64,000 nucleotides of DNA from Candidatus Methanoperedens sp. (GTDB lineage: Archaea > Halobacteriota > Methanosarcinia > Methanosarcinales > Methanoperedenaceae): positions 1-64,000 of the forward strand of contig VEPM01000001.1 of NCBI GenBank assembly GCA_012026795.1. Direction: 5' to 3'. This document shows, piece by piece, positions 46,423 through 56,646 of this stretch. How positions within the stretch are numbered: the stretch's first letter is position 1; every line of letters starts with the position of its first letter. The notes below the pieces were generated by a model. It made no database searches. It was not told the origin of the DNA and worked only from the letters and a program-made list of their open reading frames with translations. The translations under genes were made by a program, and so were the position numbers.

Positions 46423-47133
46423 TCACCTCTTTCCTGTCCTTCTTGCGGCAATAGAGCCGACTTTTCTTCCGGGCGGCGTGCCCCTTGATACGGTCTTTGG
46501 TCTTCCGGGGTGCTGGCGTCCTCCGCCTCCGAACGGATGGTCAACAACATTCATTGCTACGCCTCTGCTTCTTGGCCATTTGCGTGCCCTTACTTTCATC
46601 CTGTAGAATTTCTTTCCTGCCTTGACGAACGGCTTTTCGGTACGTCCGCTTCCTGCGACGACCCCGATGGTTGCCCTGCATTTGGGATTAAGCCATTTCA
46701 TCTCTCCGCTTGGCAATTGCACTACGGTCTTGCCCACATCATGCGCAACAAGGATACCGTACATGCCTGAGGCACGGGCAAATTTCCCACCGTCGCCAGG
46801 CTGTGACTCTACATTGCAGATTGGCACCCCTTCAGGGATTTCTGCCAGTACCAGGGTATTTCCCGGTTCCACCGGGGCTGAAATGCCGCACTGTATTGTC
46901 TGGTTGATTTCTATGCCTTCAGGGATAAGCATCAGGCGTTCCTGCCCGTTATCGAATGATATGCGGGCAATAGGAGCCGAGCGTGCAGTATCATGTATTA
47001 TTTCAAGCACTTTTCCAGTAATAATTCCTTCTTCCACTTTCAAATGCATAAGATTCGCTTTGAATTTATGAGAAGGTGCTTTATATGTAGGAGAACCTTT
47101 TCCCCTGCTTTGACCCATTACTCTGTGTCCCAT
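46423..47133 (-). CDS. rpl2: ribosomal protein uL2
   Basis: Core large-subunit protein near the peptidyl transferase centre, 236 residues. Contains MNVVDHPFGGGGRQHPGRP, with the His essential for transferase activity, and GSGRTEKPFVKAGKKFYRM. Archaeal type with the N-terminal SRGKGSPTYKAPSHK. Confidence 0.96.
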   Translation of the reverse strand: MGHRVMGQSRGKGSPTYKAPSHKFKANLMHLKVEEGIITGKVLEIIHDTARSAPIARISFDNGQERLMLIPEGIEINQTIQCGISAPVEPGNTLVLAEIPEGVPICNVESQPGDGGKFARASGMYGILVAHDVGKTVVQLPSGEMKWLNPKCRATIGVVAGSGRTEKPFVKAGKKFYRMKVRARKWPRSRGVAMNVVDHPFGGGGRQHPGRPKTVSRGTPPGRKVGSIAARRTGKR

Positions 47134-47142
47134 TTTCTCACC

Positions 47143-47388
47143 TTAGAATATTCCCAGCCTTGAAGCAAGTTCTGTCGCAGTGTTTGGGTCTGCGAAACTC
47201 ACAATAGCTTTCTTTTTTCCTTTTGAGGTCATCATCATATTGACGCCTGCCACTTTTACTTTAAAAAGCGTCTCAATCTCTCTTTTCACATTGGTTCTGC
47301 TGTCATTGATATCAACGATGAACTGGAGAACATTGTTATTTTCAGCCATCAGCGTTGCTTTTTCTGTGACATAAGGGTGCTGTATCAT
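47143..47388 (-). CDS. rpl23: ribosomal protein uL23
   Basis: Docking site at the tunnel exit for SRP and other factors, 81 residues ([38 protein letters not shown]). Overlaps uL4 by 4 bases. Confidence 0.94.
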   Translation of the reverse strand: MIQHPYVTEKATLMAENNNVLQFIVDINDSRTNVKREIETLFKVKVAGVNMMMTSKGKKKAIVSFADPNTATELASRLGIF

Positions 47389-48137
47389 TGCATTTTCTCC
47401 TCGAGTTTCGATATTGCTGACTCGGTATATATTGTCAGGCGTCCTGCATGCGTTCCAGGGGCCAGTAATTCTGCATTGAGCTGATCATAATTTACTACAT
47501 CAACACCTGCAAGATTGCGTGCAGCCTTGACTACACCTTTGTCTTCAGCCGTGACGATCAGAATGCTTTTTGGCTGTTTATACCGCCTGCCCCTGAGCTT
47601 GCCTTTGCCTGCCCGGACTCTTGTATGTTTTGCTCTTATGACATCATCGTACAATTCGGCTGCTTCAAGGAATGATTTAACATCCTTTGTTCTTGTCAGG
47701 GAGCTAAGCTCATCAGCAACGATAAAAGGCAATGATGCAGAGAACTGGTGTCCTCTCTTTTTGACAAGTTCAACATTTCCTGTTGCGGCAAGCGCCGACT
47801 TGATGGCTTTCTTTCGCTCCTTGTCATTGATCTTTTCAGTCCTGTCAGTTTCAGGCTTGGGAGGATGTGCCTCTCTGCCTTTAACGGCCTGTGGGATCCT
47901 TGCTGCCTTGCTGCCATTCATAAGCCTGGCGACACGTGATACGCCTCTGCCCGGTCCCCACCCCTCAGCTGAGGTCCTCAATCCCGCATAAATATGCGGC
48001 CCATAAGGCTGCATGCGATTTGCCTGAGCTGCCAGCACTGCTTTCTTAATGAGGTCGGGTCTGTATGGCTCATCGAACAATGTTGAAGTAATTTTTTTCG
48101 TAGATTTTCCGGATAAATCGATTATATTCAAATCCAT
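47385..48137 (-). CDS. rpl4: ribosomal protein uL4
   Basis: Tunnel-lining protein, 250 residues from ATG 48137 ([11 protein letters not shown]), after GGTGAT. The extended tunnel loop [12 protein letters not shown]-like segment ([20 protein letters not shown]) and the [12 protein letters not shown] region are typical. The open frame continues 8 codons upstream without use. Confidence 0.95.
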   Translation of the reverse strand: MDLNIIDLSGKSTKKITSTLFDEPYRPDLIKKAVLAAQANRMQPYGPHIYAGLRTSAEGWGPGRGVSRVARLMNGSKAARIPQAVKGREAHPPKPETDRTEKINDKERKKAIKSALAATGNVELVKKRGHQFSASLPFIVADELSSLTRTKDVKSFLEAAELYDDVIRAKHTRVRAGKGKLRGRRYKQPKSILIVTAEDKGVVKAARNLAGVDVVNYDQLNAELLAPGTHAGRLTIYTESAISKLEEKMQ

Positions 48138-48141
48138 GGGA

Positions 48142-49155
48142 TCACCCCTGTTTTGACTCAAGGCTTATATACGTTATTTCAGGTGCCTGGCCCTTTGTTT
48201 GTTTCTTTGGTCTGATAGCGGGTCGCATGCGAACTAATCTCTTGACAGGCCCGGGTACGCTTCCCTTAATAATAACATAATCATTTCTGACAATACCGTA
48301 ATTTATGAATCCGCCTTCAGGGGTGACGTTCTTTCCATCTTTACCCATCTGCATTATCCTCTTGTTAAACTCGGTTCTCTGATGATATCCTGTTTGCCCC
48401 AGCTGTGGAACTCTCCAGCTTACATGTGATGGATGCCACGGACCGAGAGTACCGATCTCCCTGACACTTCCTGCTCTTGAATGTTTGGATTTCTGGAGCT
48501 GTATACCCCAGCGTTTTATAGGTCCCTGTAACCCTTTTCCTATTGTTATCCCAACAAGATCTATAACATCACCATTGTTGAATACATCGTTTATGCTGAC
48601 GTTTTTCCCGAGAAGGCCTTTTGCATACTGGAAACGTCCCATCAGGTCAGTTCCGCCGATACTGTTTTCCATAATCTCCGGTTTTTTCTTGGGAATTCCT
48701 GTTACTTTATCAGGCATCGTGTACATTACCACCTTCAAATCTTTTGCAATACCGTCTTTGATAAGCTGCTCGATTTTGGCAATAGCTGCTGGCAGGTCAT
48801 GTTTCTTAGGTACGGTTATTGCCCTGTTGATTTCTTTATCCAGCTCTGTTGTCCATGCTTCTGCGATGGCAGTTGCTCCATAAGTAGTATTTTTATATAG
48901 CCTGATAGCTGCTACCTTCATTGCAGGAACTTCCATAATTGTCACCGGTACTGAAATCTCCATCCCGTTCGTTAAACTGTTCGGGATTTCATCTCTCATT
49001 ATGAGATGTGTCATACCGGCTTTGTACCCTGCAAATCCTAAAAGCTTTGGCTCTTTTTGTACAGGCCATGCTCTCACGCGAGGTACTTCGCTTCTTGCTC
49101 TAACGCGCGGACTGAATCCAATAGAACCGCGTCTTGGTCTGTGCGGATGTGACAT
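48142..49155 (-). CDS. rpl3: ribosomal protein uL3
   Basis: First gene of the S10 operon here, 337 residues, archaeal-type uL3, which reaches towards the peptidyl transferase centre. [20 protein letters not shown] at the start and the [32 protein letters not shown] loop are diagnostic (only parts quoted). A strong Shine-Dalgarno AAAGGAGG precedes the ATG. Confidence 0.96.
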   Translation of the reverse strand: MSHPHRPRRGSIGFSPRVRARSEVPRVRAWPVQKEPKLLGFAGYKAGMTHLIMRDEIPNSLTNGMEISVPVTIMEVPAMKVAAIRLYKNTTYGATAIAEAWTTELDKEINRAITVPKKHDLPAAIAKIEQLIKDGIAKDLKVVMYTMPDKVTGIPKKKPEIMENSIGGTDLMGRFQYAKGLLGKNVSINDVFNNGDVIDLVGITIGKGLQGPIKRWGIQLQKSKHSRAGSVREIGTLGPWHPSHVSWRVPQLGQTGYHQRTEFNKRIMQMGKDGKNVTPEGGFINYGIVRNDYVIIKGSVPGPVKRLVRMRPAIRPKKQTKGQAPEITYISLESKQG

Positions 49156-49506
49156 TTTTTCCTCCTTTTCGATAATATAAATTAATACGCGGGAGTATTT
49201 TTACGGCAAGTGCAAACCCAATACGGGTTATTGCAAATATGTCTTCACAAATAGATTTTGATTTACACGCATTTTACGGGCATACGACAGCCGCATTGGC
49301 CCTTTGCAATTCATCAAATCCGACTTTGATCGACTTCAACTTGCGTAATCTATACGCATCGTACTTTACGCCTTAAATGAATAAGAACTATATAATACTT
49401 TGGTGATTAAATAGAAAAAATAACGCTGTACTCCAGGCCGATTTTCCCTATTCGCAGGGCGCAAGATAAAGCTTTTTATACCTTTTAGACTATCTACAAC
49501 CTACCT
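49156..49506. promoter_or_regulatory. leader of the S10 operon and tRNA-Gly promoter region
   Basis: 351 bases between divergent transcripts. On the minus strand a TATA-like TATTATATAG near 49390 would give an uL3 leader of roughly 200 bases; it includes short inverted pieces such as AACCCGTATTGGGTT (around 49210), possibly regulatory. Toward the plus strand, TTTTTATA at 49473-49480 is a TATA box 27 bases before tRNA-Gly. No protein gene is visible. Confidence 0.5.
49473..49480 (+). promoter_or_regulatory. TATA box for tRNA-Gly
   Basis: TTTTTATA with the purine-rich AAAGC before it (BRE-like), 27 bases upstream of the first tRNA base, the correct archaeal spacing. Confidence 0.65.
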
Positions 49507-49578
49507 GCACCGATGGTCTAGTGGCTATGACTTTAGCCTTCCAAGCTAATAACTCGGGTTCAAATCCCGATCGGTGCA
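49507..49578 (+). tRNA. tRNA-Gly (anticodon TCC)
   Basis: A 72-base cloverleaf: acceptor GCACCGA pairs TCGGTGC, anticodon stem TTAGC/GCTAA encloses CTTCCAA, so the anticodon is TCC; the T arm is CGGG-TTCAAAT-CCCG and the discriminator base A. CCA is not encoded. No intron. Confidence 0.96.
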
Positions 49579-49763
49579 TCTCATTTTTATGAATTATTAA
49601 ATTTAAAGAACATCTAACACAATCATACAAAGTGGAACCTTTTATATTGAGGTTATAAATAAGTATTTCTATGATAGAATACGAATATAATATGGTGATA
49701 AATTTTATCAAAGGCTGAATTCTTCCTGAATAATGGATAGGATAATGGATAGGATAGGAGATT

Positions 49764-52700
49764 ATGAAAATGAAAACAATTTGGAGTTTAATTGTTGCAG
49801 TTTTAGTTTTGAGCTTGGTAAATGTAGACGGAGTCCGGGGCGAAACACGACAATCCCTGATTGATCAATCTTTTACTTCGCCTTCTAGTGCTAATTCGAA
49901 TATAAACGGATGCTGTGAATATGTCTCCCAGACATTTACGACAGGAATGAACGGGACACTAAAAGGAGCCAGTATAAATGTAATTCAGGATTATCCTTAT
50001 TTAACTAAATTACGGGTTTCCATCAATTCCGTTGAGAATGGTGTACCCACAATGAATGTTCTTGTTTCTAAAAACCTCAGTTCCGGAAGTTCATCAATTT
50101 CGGAAATTATCAAATTCTCCCAGGGCATTCCCGTAACTTCAGGAGTTCAATATGCGATAGTTGTCAGCTATATAGATCCACCAGCTGGAGTAGTTCAAGG
50201 CTATTGGACAGGAGATATCAATAATTCCTATGCAGGTGGAGAATGTTTTGCCTTCAATGGAAATTCTTGGACTCCCTGTGTGCAGGTAGGGGATGTCAAT
50301 TTTCGGACATATATAAATACGGATTCTATGTATGATTCCGTACACAATATTAACCGCAGCATCAATTATGATGGCACCATCCAGGCTGCGATCGACGAGG
50401 CAAATGCAGGTGATGAAATACAGGTAGATAGCGGCAAATATTATGGGTATTTTGATGTTACAAAACCTCTGATCTTGCGAGGCGTGGACACAGGTATGGG
50501 AAAGCCCATTGTGGATTCAGAAGGCATAATGATGAATACAATCAATTTAACAGGTGGCGGAATTATCCTTGAGGGATTTAACGTTACCAATACGAGTCCA
50601 TGGAATTCCGGGATATTTATAGTCTCAGATCATAACACCGTTACTGGTAATGATGTTTCGGAAAAAGACTACGGCATCTTTGTTTATGAATCAAATGATA
50701 ACATCATTAAATCCAACAATGCTACTAATAACGGTATGGGATTATTAACGATGGATGCCACAAATAACACATTCCTTAATAACAATATTTCTGAAAATAA
50801 TTACGCCATTTCTCTTTACTTCGCTTACAATAACACTTACTATAATAACAATATTTATAACAATAATCTGGCAATTTATCTTTATGATACTTATAGCAAC
50901 ATTTTCTATAATAACCTGTTCAATAGTACAAATTACTTGAGTTTAAATGGCGCAAATAGCAACCACTGGAATATAACAAAGACGCCAGATACAACTATAA
51001 CAGGAGGTCCCTATCTTGGAGGGAACTTCTGGGCAAATCCCGGGGGAACAGGCTTCAGCCAGAACTGCTCGGATGCGGACAGGGATGGGATATGCAATTC
51101 ATCATTTACAATTGCAGGTACAAATATTGACTACCTGCCGATTACATACTTTGTCCCGGATTCAATAATACCAGGAAGTATCAGCAATTTAAGAAACATT
51201 ACCTATGCCCAGACCTATACCAACTGGACATGGGATGAACCAGCAGATCCGGATTACTACAAAGTAATGATATACATTGATGGAATATTCCGGAAAAATG
51301 TTTTTAAAGGAGAACAGTTCTTCAACGCTACAGGCCTGGTTCCAGATACAGAACATACCATATCAACAAGAACTGTAGATACTTCGGGTAACATCAATCA
51401 GACATGGACAAACCATACAGCTACAACAGAACCGGATTTAATACCCCCAATAATAACCATAATCTCTCCCCGGAATATTACTTATACTACTACCAATATC
51501 AGCTTGAGCGTTTCAGCCAATGAGGTGATCCCGGTCTGGAATTATAGCTTAAATGGCGAACCTAACGTTTCATTCGCACCTGATACTACAATAATAGCAT
51601 CCCAGGGAGAAAATAACATAATCATATACGCCAGGGATATAGCGGGTAACTGGAATTCCAGCACAGTTGTATTCTGGGTTGATTCCATTGCTCCTTCAAG
51701 CATTACTGACCTACAAAACATTAGTTATGCGAGGTCTATCAACTGGACATGGACTGACCCCTCAGACCCTGATTTCTCCAGAGTAATGATATACCTTGAC
51801 GGAATATTCCAGACAAATGTCACAAATGGTTCACAGTATTATTTTGCCAGTAACCTTACTGGGAATACTGAATATAATATTAGCACGCACACAGTCGATA
51901 GTTCGGGTAATATCAATTCGACTTGGGTCAATGGTACTGCGAGAACCCCGGCTTATGCACCAGCGGTAATTACCGTGGACGATAGCGGTGGTGCGGATTT
52001 TACGAGAATCCAGGACGCTATGAATGCTTCAAATAATGGTGACACGATAAATGTTGCGGCCGGGATTTACAATGAAAATGTGTTAGCCAACAAATCTGTA
52101 ACCCTTGCTGGGGCAGGGGCTGATGTTACTATTGTTAATGCATCTAATGATAACGAACATGTGTTTAACGTTACAGTAAACAATGTTACTATCCATGGTT
52201 TTACATTAACAGGCGCAACCGGGCCTGAAAAAGCCGGCATATATCTTAATGCAGCTAATTTCACAAACATTTCAAATAACAATATCTGGAATGATACAAA
52301 TGGGATATTCCTATATTCTTCTAATAACAACACGATTTATAACAACTTTTTCAACAATACTAATAATTTCAAATTCGAAGTTACGAATTATGATAACTCC
52401 TGGAATTTATCAAAAATACAAAGCAAAAACATCGCTGGCGGCCCATACACAGGTGGAAACTTCTGGGCAGACCCTGGCGGTACAGGTTTCAGCCAGAATT
52501 GTATGGACCTGGAAAAGGATGGGATATGCGATTCAAACTATACGCTTGATTCCATGAATGTGGACTTTCTTCCGCTGGCAATACCCCCGCCTGGATATAT
52601 CAATGGTACTGTGATGAACAACAGTGTAGCGATCGCGGGCGCTATTCTCACTTTAAATTCCAACGTAACAGCGACTGCCAATGCATCAGGTTTCTATTCA

Positions 52701-52868
52701 TTCCTGTTCCCGGCTGGAACCTATAACCTTACAGCCACCAGCGAGCCCATGTACTATACAAATACCTCGATCATTGTTACAGTGATATCAGGTATGACTG
52801 TTATACAGGATATTGAACTCGAAAAAAAGCAGACAGGCAATATTAGCGGCGTTGTGACGAACATATAA
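49764..52868 (+). CDS. secreted beta-helix/FN3-type surface protein, probably truncated
   Basis: A 1034-residue exported protein: signal peptide (1-26), a jelly-roll-like region (30-175), right-handed beta-helix repeats of the NosD type (about 205-400, rich in NN and NTxxNN), two fibronectin-like repeats (about 465-560 and 645-730, SxxPGSISNL and TWDEPADPD/TWTDPSDPD), a second beta-helix (about 735-935) and a carboxypeptidase-regulatory-like domain (about 945-1025). It then ends suddenly in TGNISGVVTNI, the start of another such domain. Typical of archaeal cell-surface or S-layer proteins. A duplicated AATGGATAGGAT lies just before the start. Confidence 0.8.
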   Translation: MKMKTIWSLIVAVLVLSLVNVDGVRGETRQSLIDQSFTSPSSANSNINGCCEYVSQTFTTGMNGTLKGASINVIQDYPYLTKLRVSINSVENGVPTMNVLVSKNLSSGSSSISEIIKFSQGIPVTSGVQYAIVVSYIDPPAGVVQGYWTGDINNSYAGGECFAFNGNSWTPCVQVGDVNFRTYINTDSMYDSVHNINRSINYDGTIQAAIDEANAGDEIQVDSGKYYGYFDVTKPLILRGVDTGMGKPIVDSEGIMMNTINLTGGGIILEGFNVTNTSPWNSGIFIVSDHNTVTGNDVSEKDYGIFVYESNDNIIKSNNATNNGMGLLTMDATNNTFLNNNISENNYAISLYFAYNNTYYNNNIYNNNLAIYLYDTYSNIFYNNLFNSTNYLSLNGANSNHWNITKTPDTTITGGPYLGGNFWANPGGTGFSQNCSDADRDGICNSSFTIAGTNIDYLPITYFVPDSIIPGSISNLRNITYAQTYTNWTWDEPADPDYYKVMIYIDGIFRKNVFKGEQFFNATGLVPDTEHTISTRTVDTSGNINQTWTNHTATTEPDLIPPIITIISPRNITYTTTNISLSVSANEVIPVWNYSLNGEPNVSFAPDTTIIASQGENNIIIYARDIAGNWNSSTVVFWVDSIAPSSITDLQNISYARSINWTWTDPSDPDFSRVMIYLDGIFQTNVTNGSQYYFASNLTGNTEYNISTHTVDSSGNINSTWVNGTARTPAYAPAVITVDDSGGADFTRIQDAMNASNNGDTINVAAGIYNENVLANKSVTLAGAGADVTIVNASNDNEHVFNVTVNNVTIHGFTLTGATGPEKAGIYLNAANFTNISNNNIWNDTNGIFLYSSNNNTIYNNFFNNTNNFKFEVTNYDNSWNLSKIQSKNIAGGPYTGGNFWADPGGTGFSQNCMDLEKDGICDSNYTLDSMNVDFLPLAIPPPGYINGTVMNNSVAIAGAILTLNSNVTATANASGFYSFLFPAGTYNLTATSEPMYYTNTSIIVTVISGMTVIQDIELEKKQTGNISGVVTNI

Positions 52869-52976
52869 TCGGAAATATAATTAACAAACGCAGACTTTAA
52901 GAATCTCCCAGCCGAATCTCCAGAAATCTATATGAATAATGGAGTTGTATGCGAAGGAAAATGGAGATAATTAATT

Positions 52977-53177
52977 ATGGGAAATATTAGACAAGGATAT
53001 GTAAAATCATTAACAGCCCAATTACTTGAAAAACATGGTGATGCTTTTAGTCTTGATTTTAACCAGAACAAGGAAAACGTTACGAAATATACGGACATCG
53101 AAAGTAAGATTATCAGGAACCGGGTAGCCGGGTATGTAGTGAGGCAGTTGAGAGTTAAAGCTACAAGAAAGAGATAA
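52977..53177 (+). CDS. rps17e: ribosomal protein eS17
   Basis: Archaeal/eukaryotic small-subunit protein, 66 residues ([34 protein letters not shown]). It stands outside the S10 operon and, as in other Methanosarcinales, precedes dapA by 5 bases, so it probably leads the lysine-gene transcript. GGAG lies upstream. Confidence 0.93.
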   Translation: MGNIRQGYVKSLTAQLLEKHGDAFSLDFNQNKENVTKYTDIESKIIRNRVAGYVVRQLRVKATRKR

Positions 53178-53182
53178 GATTT

Positions 53183-54058
53183 ATGTTAAACGGTGTTCTG
53201 CCTGCTCTTATTACTCCCTTCACGAGGGATAATAAGGTCGACAAAGAAGGTTTGCAGCAGAATATCGGTTTTCTTATTGAGAACGGGGTTTCCGGTATTG
53301 TTCCCTGTGGAACCACAGGCGAATCTGCGACACTTTCCATAGAAGAGCACGAAAAGGTCATTGAGATCGCAATAGAATGCTCCACTGTTCCGGTTGTTGC
53401 TGGAACAGGCTCTAATAATACTACTGAGGCACTGGAATTGACCGGTTCTGCCAGAGATGCGGGGGCGGATGCGGCACTTTTGATCACGCCTTATTACAAT
53501 AAGCCCAATGATCGTGGAATGCTTGCTCATTTTAAGAAAATCGCCAGTAAAGTTGATATTCCAATAATCCTCTACAATGTACCTTCGAGAACAGGTATCA
53601 ATCTTAAGCCTGAGGTTGTGGCCGAGCTTGCAAAAGAGAGTAATATAATCGGTGTAAAAGAAGCAAGCGGCAATCTTGACCAGGTTACAAAAATCCTGGA
53701 ACTTACCAGGGATGAGGATTTTGTTGTTTTTTCCGGAGATGACGGCCTGACACTCCCTATAATGGCAATCGGAGGAGCAGGCGTAATTTCCGTTGTAGCT
53801 AATATAGCCCCGAAGCTTACGGTTTCCATGGTTGAGGCGTTTCGCAATGGGAATTTTGAAGAAGCAAAAAAATTGCATATTATGCTTGCTCCTCTTATAC
53901 GCGCAGTCTTTTTGGAGACAAATCCTATCCCGATCAAGAAAGCTGTTGAACTTATCGGACTTCCTGCCGGGGATTTGAGGCTTCCTCTTGCTCCTATGAG
54001 CCACGATAATGAGCGAAAGCTAAAAGCTGCTTTAAATGACCTTCATCTATTGAAGTGA
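53183..54058 (+). CDS. dapA: 4-hydroxy-tetrahydrodipicolinate synthase
   Basis: A 291-residue aldolase-type TIM barrel that condenses pyruvate and aspartate semialdehyde in lysine synthesis. GTTGES at 43-48, Tyr131 in YNVPSRTG, and the Schiff-base Lys159 in GVKEASGN are all present. Cytoplasmic, followed by dapB after 4 bases. Confidence 0.96.
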   Translation: MLNGVLPALITPFTRDNKVDKEGLQQNIGFLIENGVSGIVPCGTTGESATLSIEEHEKVIEIAIECSTVPVVAGTGSNNTTEALELTGSARDAGADAALLITPYYNKPNDRGMLAHFKKIASKVDIPIILYNVPSRTGINLKPEVVAELAKESNIIGVKEASGNLDQVTKILELTRDEDFVVFSGDDGLTLPIMAIGGAGVISVVANIAPKLTVSMVEAFRNGNFEEAKKLHIMLAPLIRAVFLETNPIPIKKAVELIGLPAGDLRLPLAPMSHDNERKLKAALNDLHLLK

Positions 54059-54062
54059 TCCT

Positions 54063-54857
54063 ATGATAAAAATAGCCGTAACAGGTGCATGCGGAAAAAT
54101 GGGCGGCCTTATTATTGAAAATGTCCTGAAATCAAAAGAGATGAAGCTTGTGTCCGCCATTGATGTCACAAATATTGGAAAGGATATAGGAGAGGTCATG
54201 AGGACAGGAAAGATGGACGTTCCTGTGACCGATGCAAAAGATATTGAAAATGTCCTGAAAAAGTCAAAACCCGATGTTCTTATTGATTTCACGATAGCTC
54301 AGGCTGCTGTGAAAAATGTAGTTACCTGCGCCAGGAATAAGGTCAATCTTATTGTAGGTACGACAGGTTTCACAAAAGAGCAAAGAGCCGAAATGGATAA
54401 AGCAATATCCGAAAATAATATCAGCGCAGTCATCACACCAAATTTTTCTATAGGTGTTAATGTTTTCTGGGGTTTGCTTGCAGAAGCCGCAAAGCGGCTC
54501 GAGGATTATGATATTGAAATAATAGAAGCCCACCACAACCAGAAAAAGGATGCTCCCAGCGGTACTGCAATAAAGGCTGCTGAAGTTATTTCAAAGACGC
54601 TTGGCAAAAAAGAACTGGTATATGGGAGACACGGAATTGCTCCCAGGCATAAGGAAATCGGCATCCATGCAGTACGAGGCGGGGATATCGTGGGCGACCA
54701 TACAGTGCTTTTTGCGGGTGATGGCGAGCGAATCGAGATAAAGCACCAGGCGCATAGCAGGCAGGCATTCGCAAAAGGGGCCGTGACAGCTGCACTCTGG
54801 ATATCAAAAGCACAACCTGGCATATATGAAATGTCGGATGTTCTGGGGATCAAATAA
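54063..54857 (+). CDS. dapB: 4-hydroxy-tetrahydrodipicolinate reductase
   Basis: A 264-residue NAD(P)H-dependent reductase, the step after DapA. Rossmann GACGKMGG at 8-15, the catalytic HHNQKKDAPSGTA near 157-169, and VGTTGF near 99. The neighbours place it firmly in lysine biosynthesis. Confidence 0.96.
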   Translation: MIKIAVTGACGKMGGLIIENVLKSKEMKLVSAIDVTNIGKDIGEVMRTGKMDVPVTDAKDIENVLKKSKPDVLIDFTIAQAAVKNVVTCARNKVNLIVGTTGFTKEQRAEMDKAISENNISAVITPNFSIGVNVFWGLLAEAAKRLEDYDIEIIEAHHNQKKDAPSGTAIKAAEVISKTLGKKELVYGRHGIAPRHKEIGIHAVRGGDIVGDHTVLFAGDGERIEIKHQAHSRQAFAKGAVTAALWISKAQPGIYEMSDVLGIK

Positions 54858-54897
54858 TTATAATAATAGATGATCACAAAGATAATATTTGATCACA

Positions 54898-55146
54898 ATG
54901 ACTGAAAATGAGAACATCAAACCAAAATTACTTGTAGATTGTGTTGGACTCTATTGTCCGATACCGATTTTTAATACAACCACTGAAATGGAAAAGTTAA
55001 TGCCGGGTGAAGTCCTGGAGATGGTTACCGGAGACCCTGCGGCTGTCCAGGATATCCCGAGATGGGCAAAAAGGGCGGGACATAAGCTGATAAAACTATT
55101 CAAGGAAGGCGAACAGTTCCATTTCTTAATACAGAAAGGGGATTAG
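54898..55146 (+). CDS. TusA-like sulfurtransferase
   Basis: An 82-residue TusA/SirA-like protein with the active-site CPIP motif (LYCPIPIF, Cys18 region) and PGEVLEMVTGDPAAVQDIPRWAKRAGH. These carry persulfide sulfur to tRNA or other targets. ATG 54898 chosen; an upstream in-frame TTG exists. It follows dapB by 40 bases but with its own AT-rich lead. Confidence 0.9.
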   Translation: MTENENIKPKLLVDCVGLYCPIPIFNTTTEMEKLMPGEVLEMVTGDPAAVQDIPRWAKRAGHKLIKLFKEGEQFHFLIQKGD

Positions 55147-55513
55147 AACCTGTAAATTGGATGTGCCTACTTGTTATAAATTCCAGTTAGCAAATTGCTA
55201 TTGCTATTTGGGTATCATACTTATTCTTTGATTTTTTGGTTTTTTAATTTTTTTGTTCATGTAAAATTTTTTTAATAGAGTGATTCAACTGTAACTTTGA
55301 GGATTGAATCTGTTAGCGATTATCAAAACACGAAATTATAGAAACAATTTTCTCAAAATTGCCATCAATAAACAATAGAAAACTAATCAGCACTTTTTTC
55401 ACCTTTTAATAAAAACCATGAACTTAAGGCATATTTATGGTAAAAGACCGTAATTAAGAGATTGCAATTCATTAAAATATAAGACAGTATATTAAAATAA
55501 TTGAAAATGGTTT
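55147..55513. other. 367-base intergenic region
   Basis: Very AT-rich with long T runs (TTTTTTGGTTTTTTAATTTTTTTG near 55220), suited to termination downstream of the TusA-like gene, and a TATA-like AAAATATAAG near 55475 for the DUF3795-like gene. No gene or repeat recognised. Confidence 0.5.
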
Positions 55514-55759
55514 GTGAAAGAAATGGTAGTTACAGTAGGAAAATGCGGTATTGCCTGTGGATTATGCAAGAACTTCAATAACGGATGTGCTGGCTGTGAA
55601 ATAGAGAATATGTCAAAACATCCATGCATCATTTTCAATTGCGCCGAGAAAAAAAATATTGAATGCTGTTTGAAATGCAATGACTACCCGTGCAATTTGA
55701 TGCGCGGTCTTTCCAGAGCGTATTGTCCTGTATTCCCTTTAATTAAGTTGAATTTATGA
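55514..55759 (+). CDS. DUF3795-like cysteine-rich protein
   Basis: An 81-residue protein with regular cysteines (GKCGIACGLCKNF, GCAGC, CIIFNCAEKKNIECCLKCNDYPC), the DUF3795 pattern, probably binding zinc or iron-sulfur. The C-terminal part (FPLIKLNL) is shorter than most members, which run to about 110 residues. ATG 55523 is an alternative start to the GTG at 55514. Confidence 0.75.
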   Translation: MKEMVVTVGKCGIACGLCKNFNNGCAGCEIENMSKHPCIIFNCAEKKNIECCLKCNDYPCNLMRGLSRAYCPVFPLIKLNL

Positions 55760-55768
55760 CAACCTGTT

Positions 55769-56554
55769 TTACAGTTTATCTTTCACATACTCAACTGCAT
55801 TTCGAAATATCGCTATTCCTGCCCCCTCTTCCGGCAATTCCTGACGAGTCCATCCGGGATGGTTAGTCCTGTGCTGGAATGCCTCAGGATGCGGCATCAT
55901 CCCGAAAATACGGCCTGTTTCATCGCATATCGCTGCAATATTATCTATTGAGCCATTTGGATTATGGGGATATCCGGCAGGATTTCCCTGTATATCCGTG
56001 TATTGGAAAACAATTTGGTTCCCTTTTTTTAATTTTGCAAGCTCCAGCGGGCTTTTTGTTATGAACTTCCCCTCACCGTGGCGAACGGGAAGATATATCC
56101 TGTCTATTCCTTTCGTAAATACACATTTTGATTTTTCATTTGCTTTAAGATGTACCCACCTGTCCTCGAATCTTCCCGAATCATTAAAGGTAAGCGTAAC
56201 TTCCTGTGTGACATAATCGCCATTGAATCCTGGCAGCAAACCCATTTTCACCATGGCCTGGAAACCATTACAGATACCAATTATCAATTTTCCCGTATCA
56301 ATGAATTCCTGTATTTGCTCCCCAAGATTATATTTGACCATATTCGCAAGTACTTTACCGGATGCGATATCATCCCCGAATGAGAAGCCTCCCGGGAAAG
56401 CAAGGACATGGTAATCTTCGAGTCTTTCTTTTTCATTGATTAAATCGTTAATATGCACACGTTCGGCTTCGGCGCCTGCAAGTTTAAATGCATGCCAGGT
56501 TTCCGTATCGCAGTTTATGCCGTAGCCGGTAAGGACAAGAACTTTCGGGGTCAT
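55769..56554 (-). CDS. purQ: phosphoribosylformylglycinamidine synthase subunit PurQ
   Basis: Glutamine amidotransferase subunit of the fourth purine step, 261 residues from ATG 56554 (MTPKVLVLTGYGIN); the frame runs 22 codons further upstream without coding character. The nucleophile motif GICNGFQ near 92-98 and the later HPE (PHPEAFQHRTNH) complete the triad. PurL/PurS are not in the window. Confidence 0.94.
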   Translation of the reverse strand: MTPKVLVLTGYGINCDTETWHAFKLAGAEAERVHINDLINEKERLEDYHVLAFPGGFSFGDDIASGKVLANMVKYNLGEQIQEFIDTGKLIIGICNGFQAMVKMGLLPGFNGDYVTQEVTLTFNDSGRFEDRWVHLKANEKSKCVFTKGIDRIYLPVRHGEGKFITKSPLELAKLKKGNQIVFQYTDIQGNPAGYPHNPNGSIDNIAAICDETGRIFGMMPHPEAFQHRTNHPGWTRQELPEEGAGIAIFRNAVEYVKDKL

Positions 56555-56646
56555 TGTAATGTCACTATGGAAAAGAAATTTAAATAAGTATCTACATCTA
56601 TACCTACAAGTCTGGAACAATCAACTACAAAAGGAGTGTCCTGGTT

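Noticed and set aside
49490-49711. 73-codon minus-strand frame
   Set aside because: It lies across the tRNA-Gly gene, and its translation is the antisense of the tRNA.
53186-54004. 272-codon minus-strand frame
   Set aside because: It is antisense to dapA, whose catalytic motifs are all intact on the plus strand.
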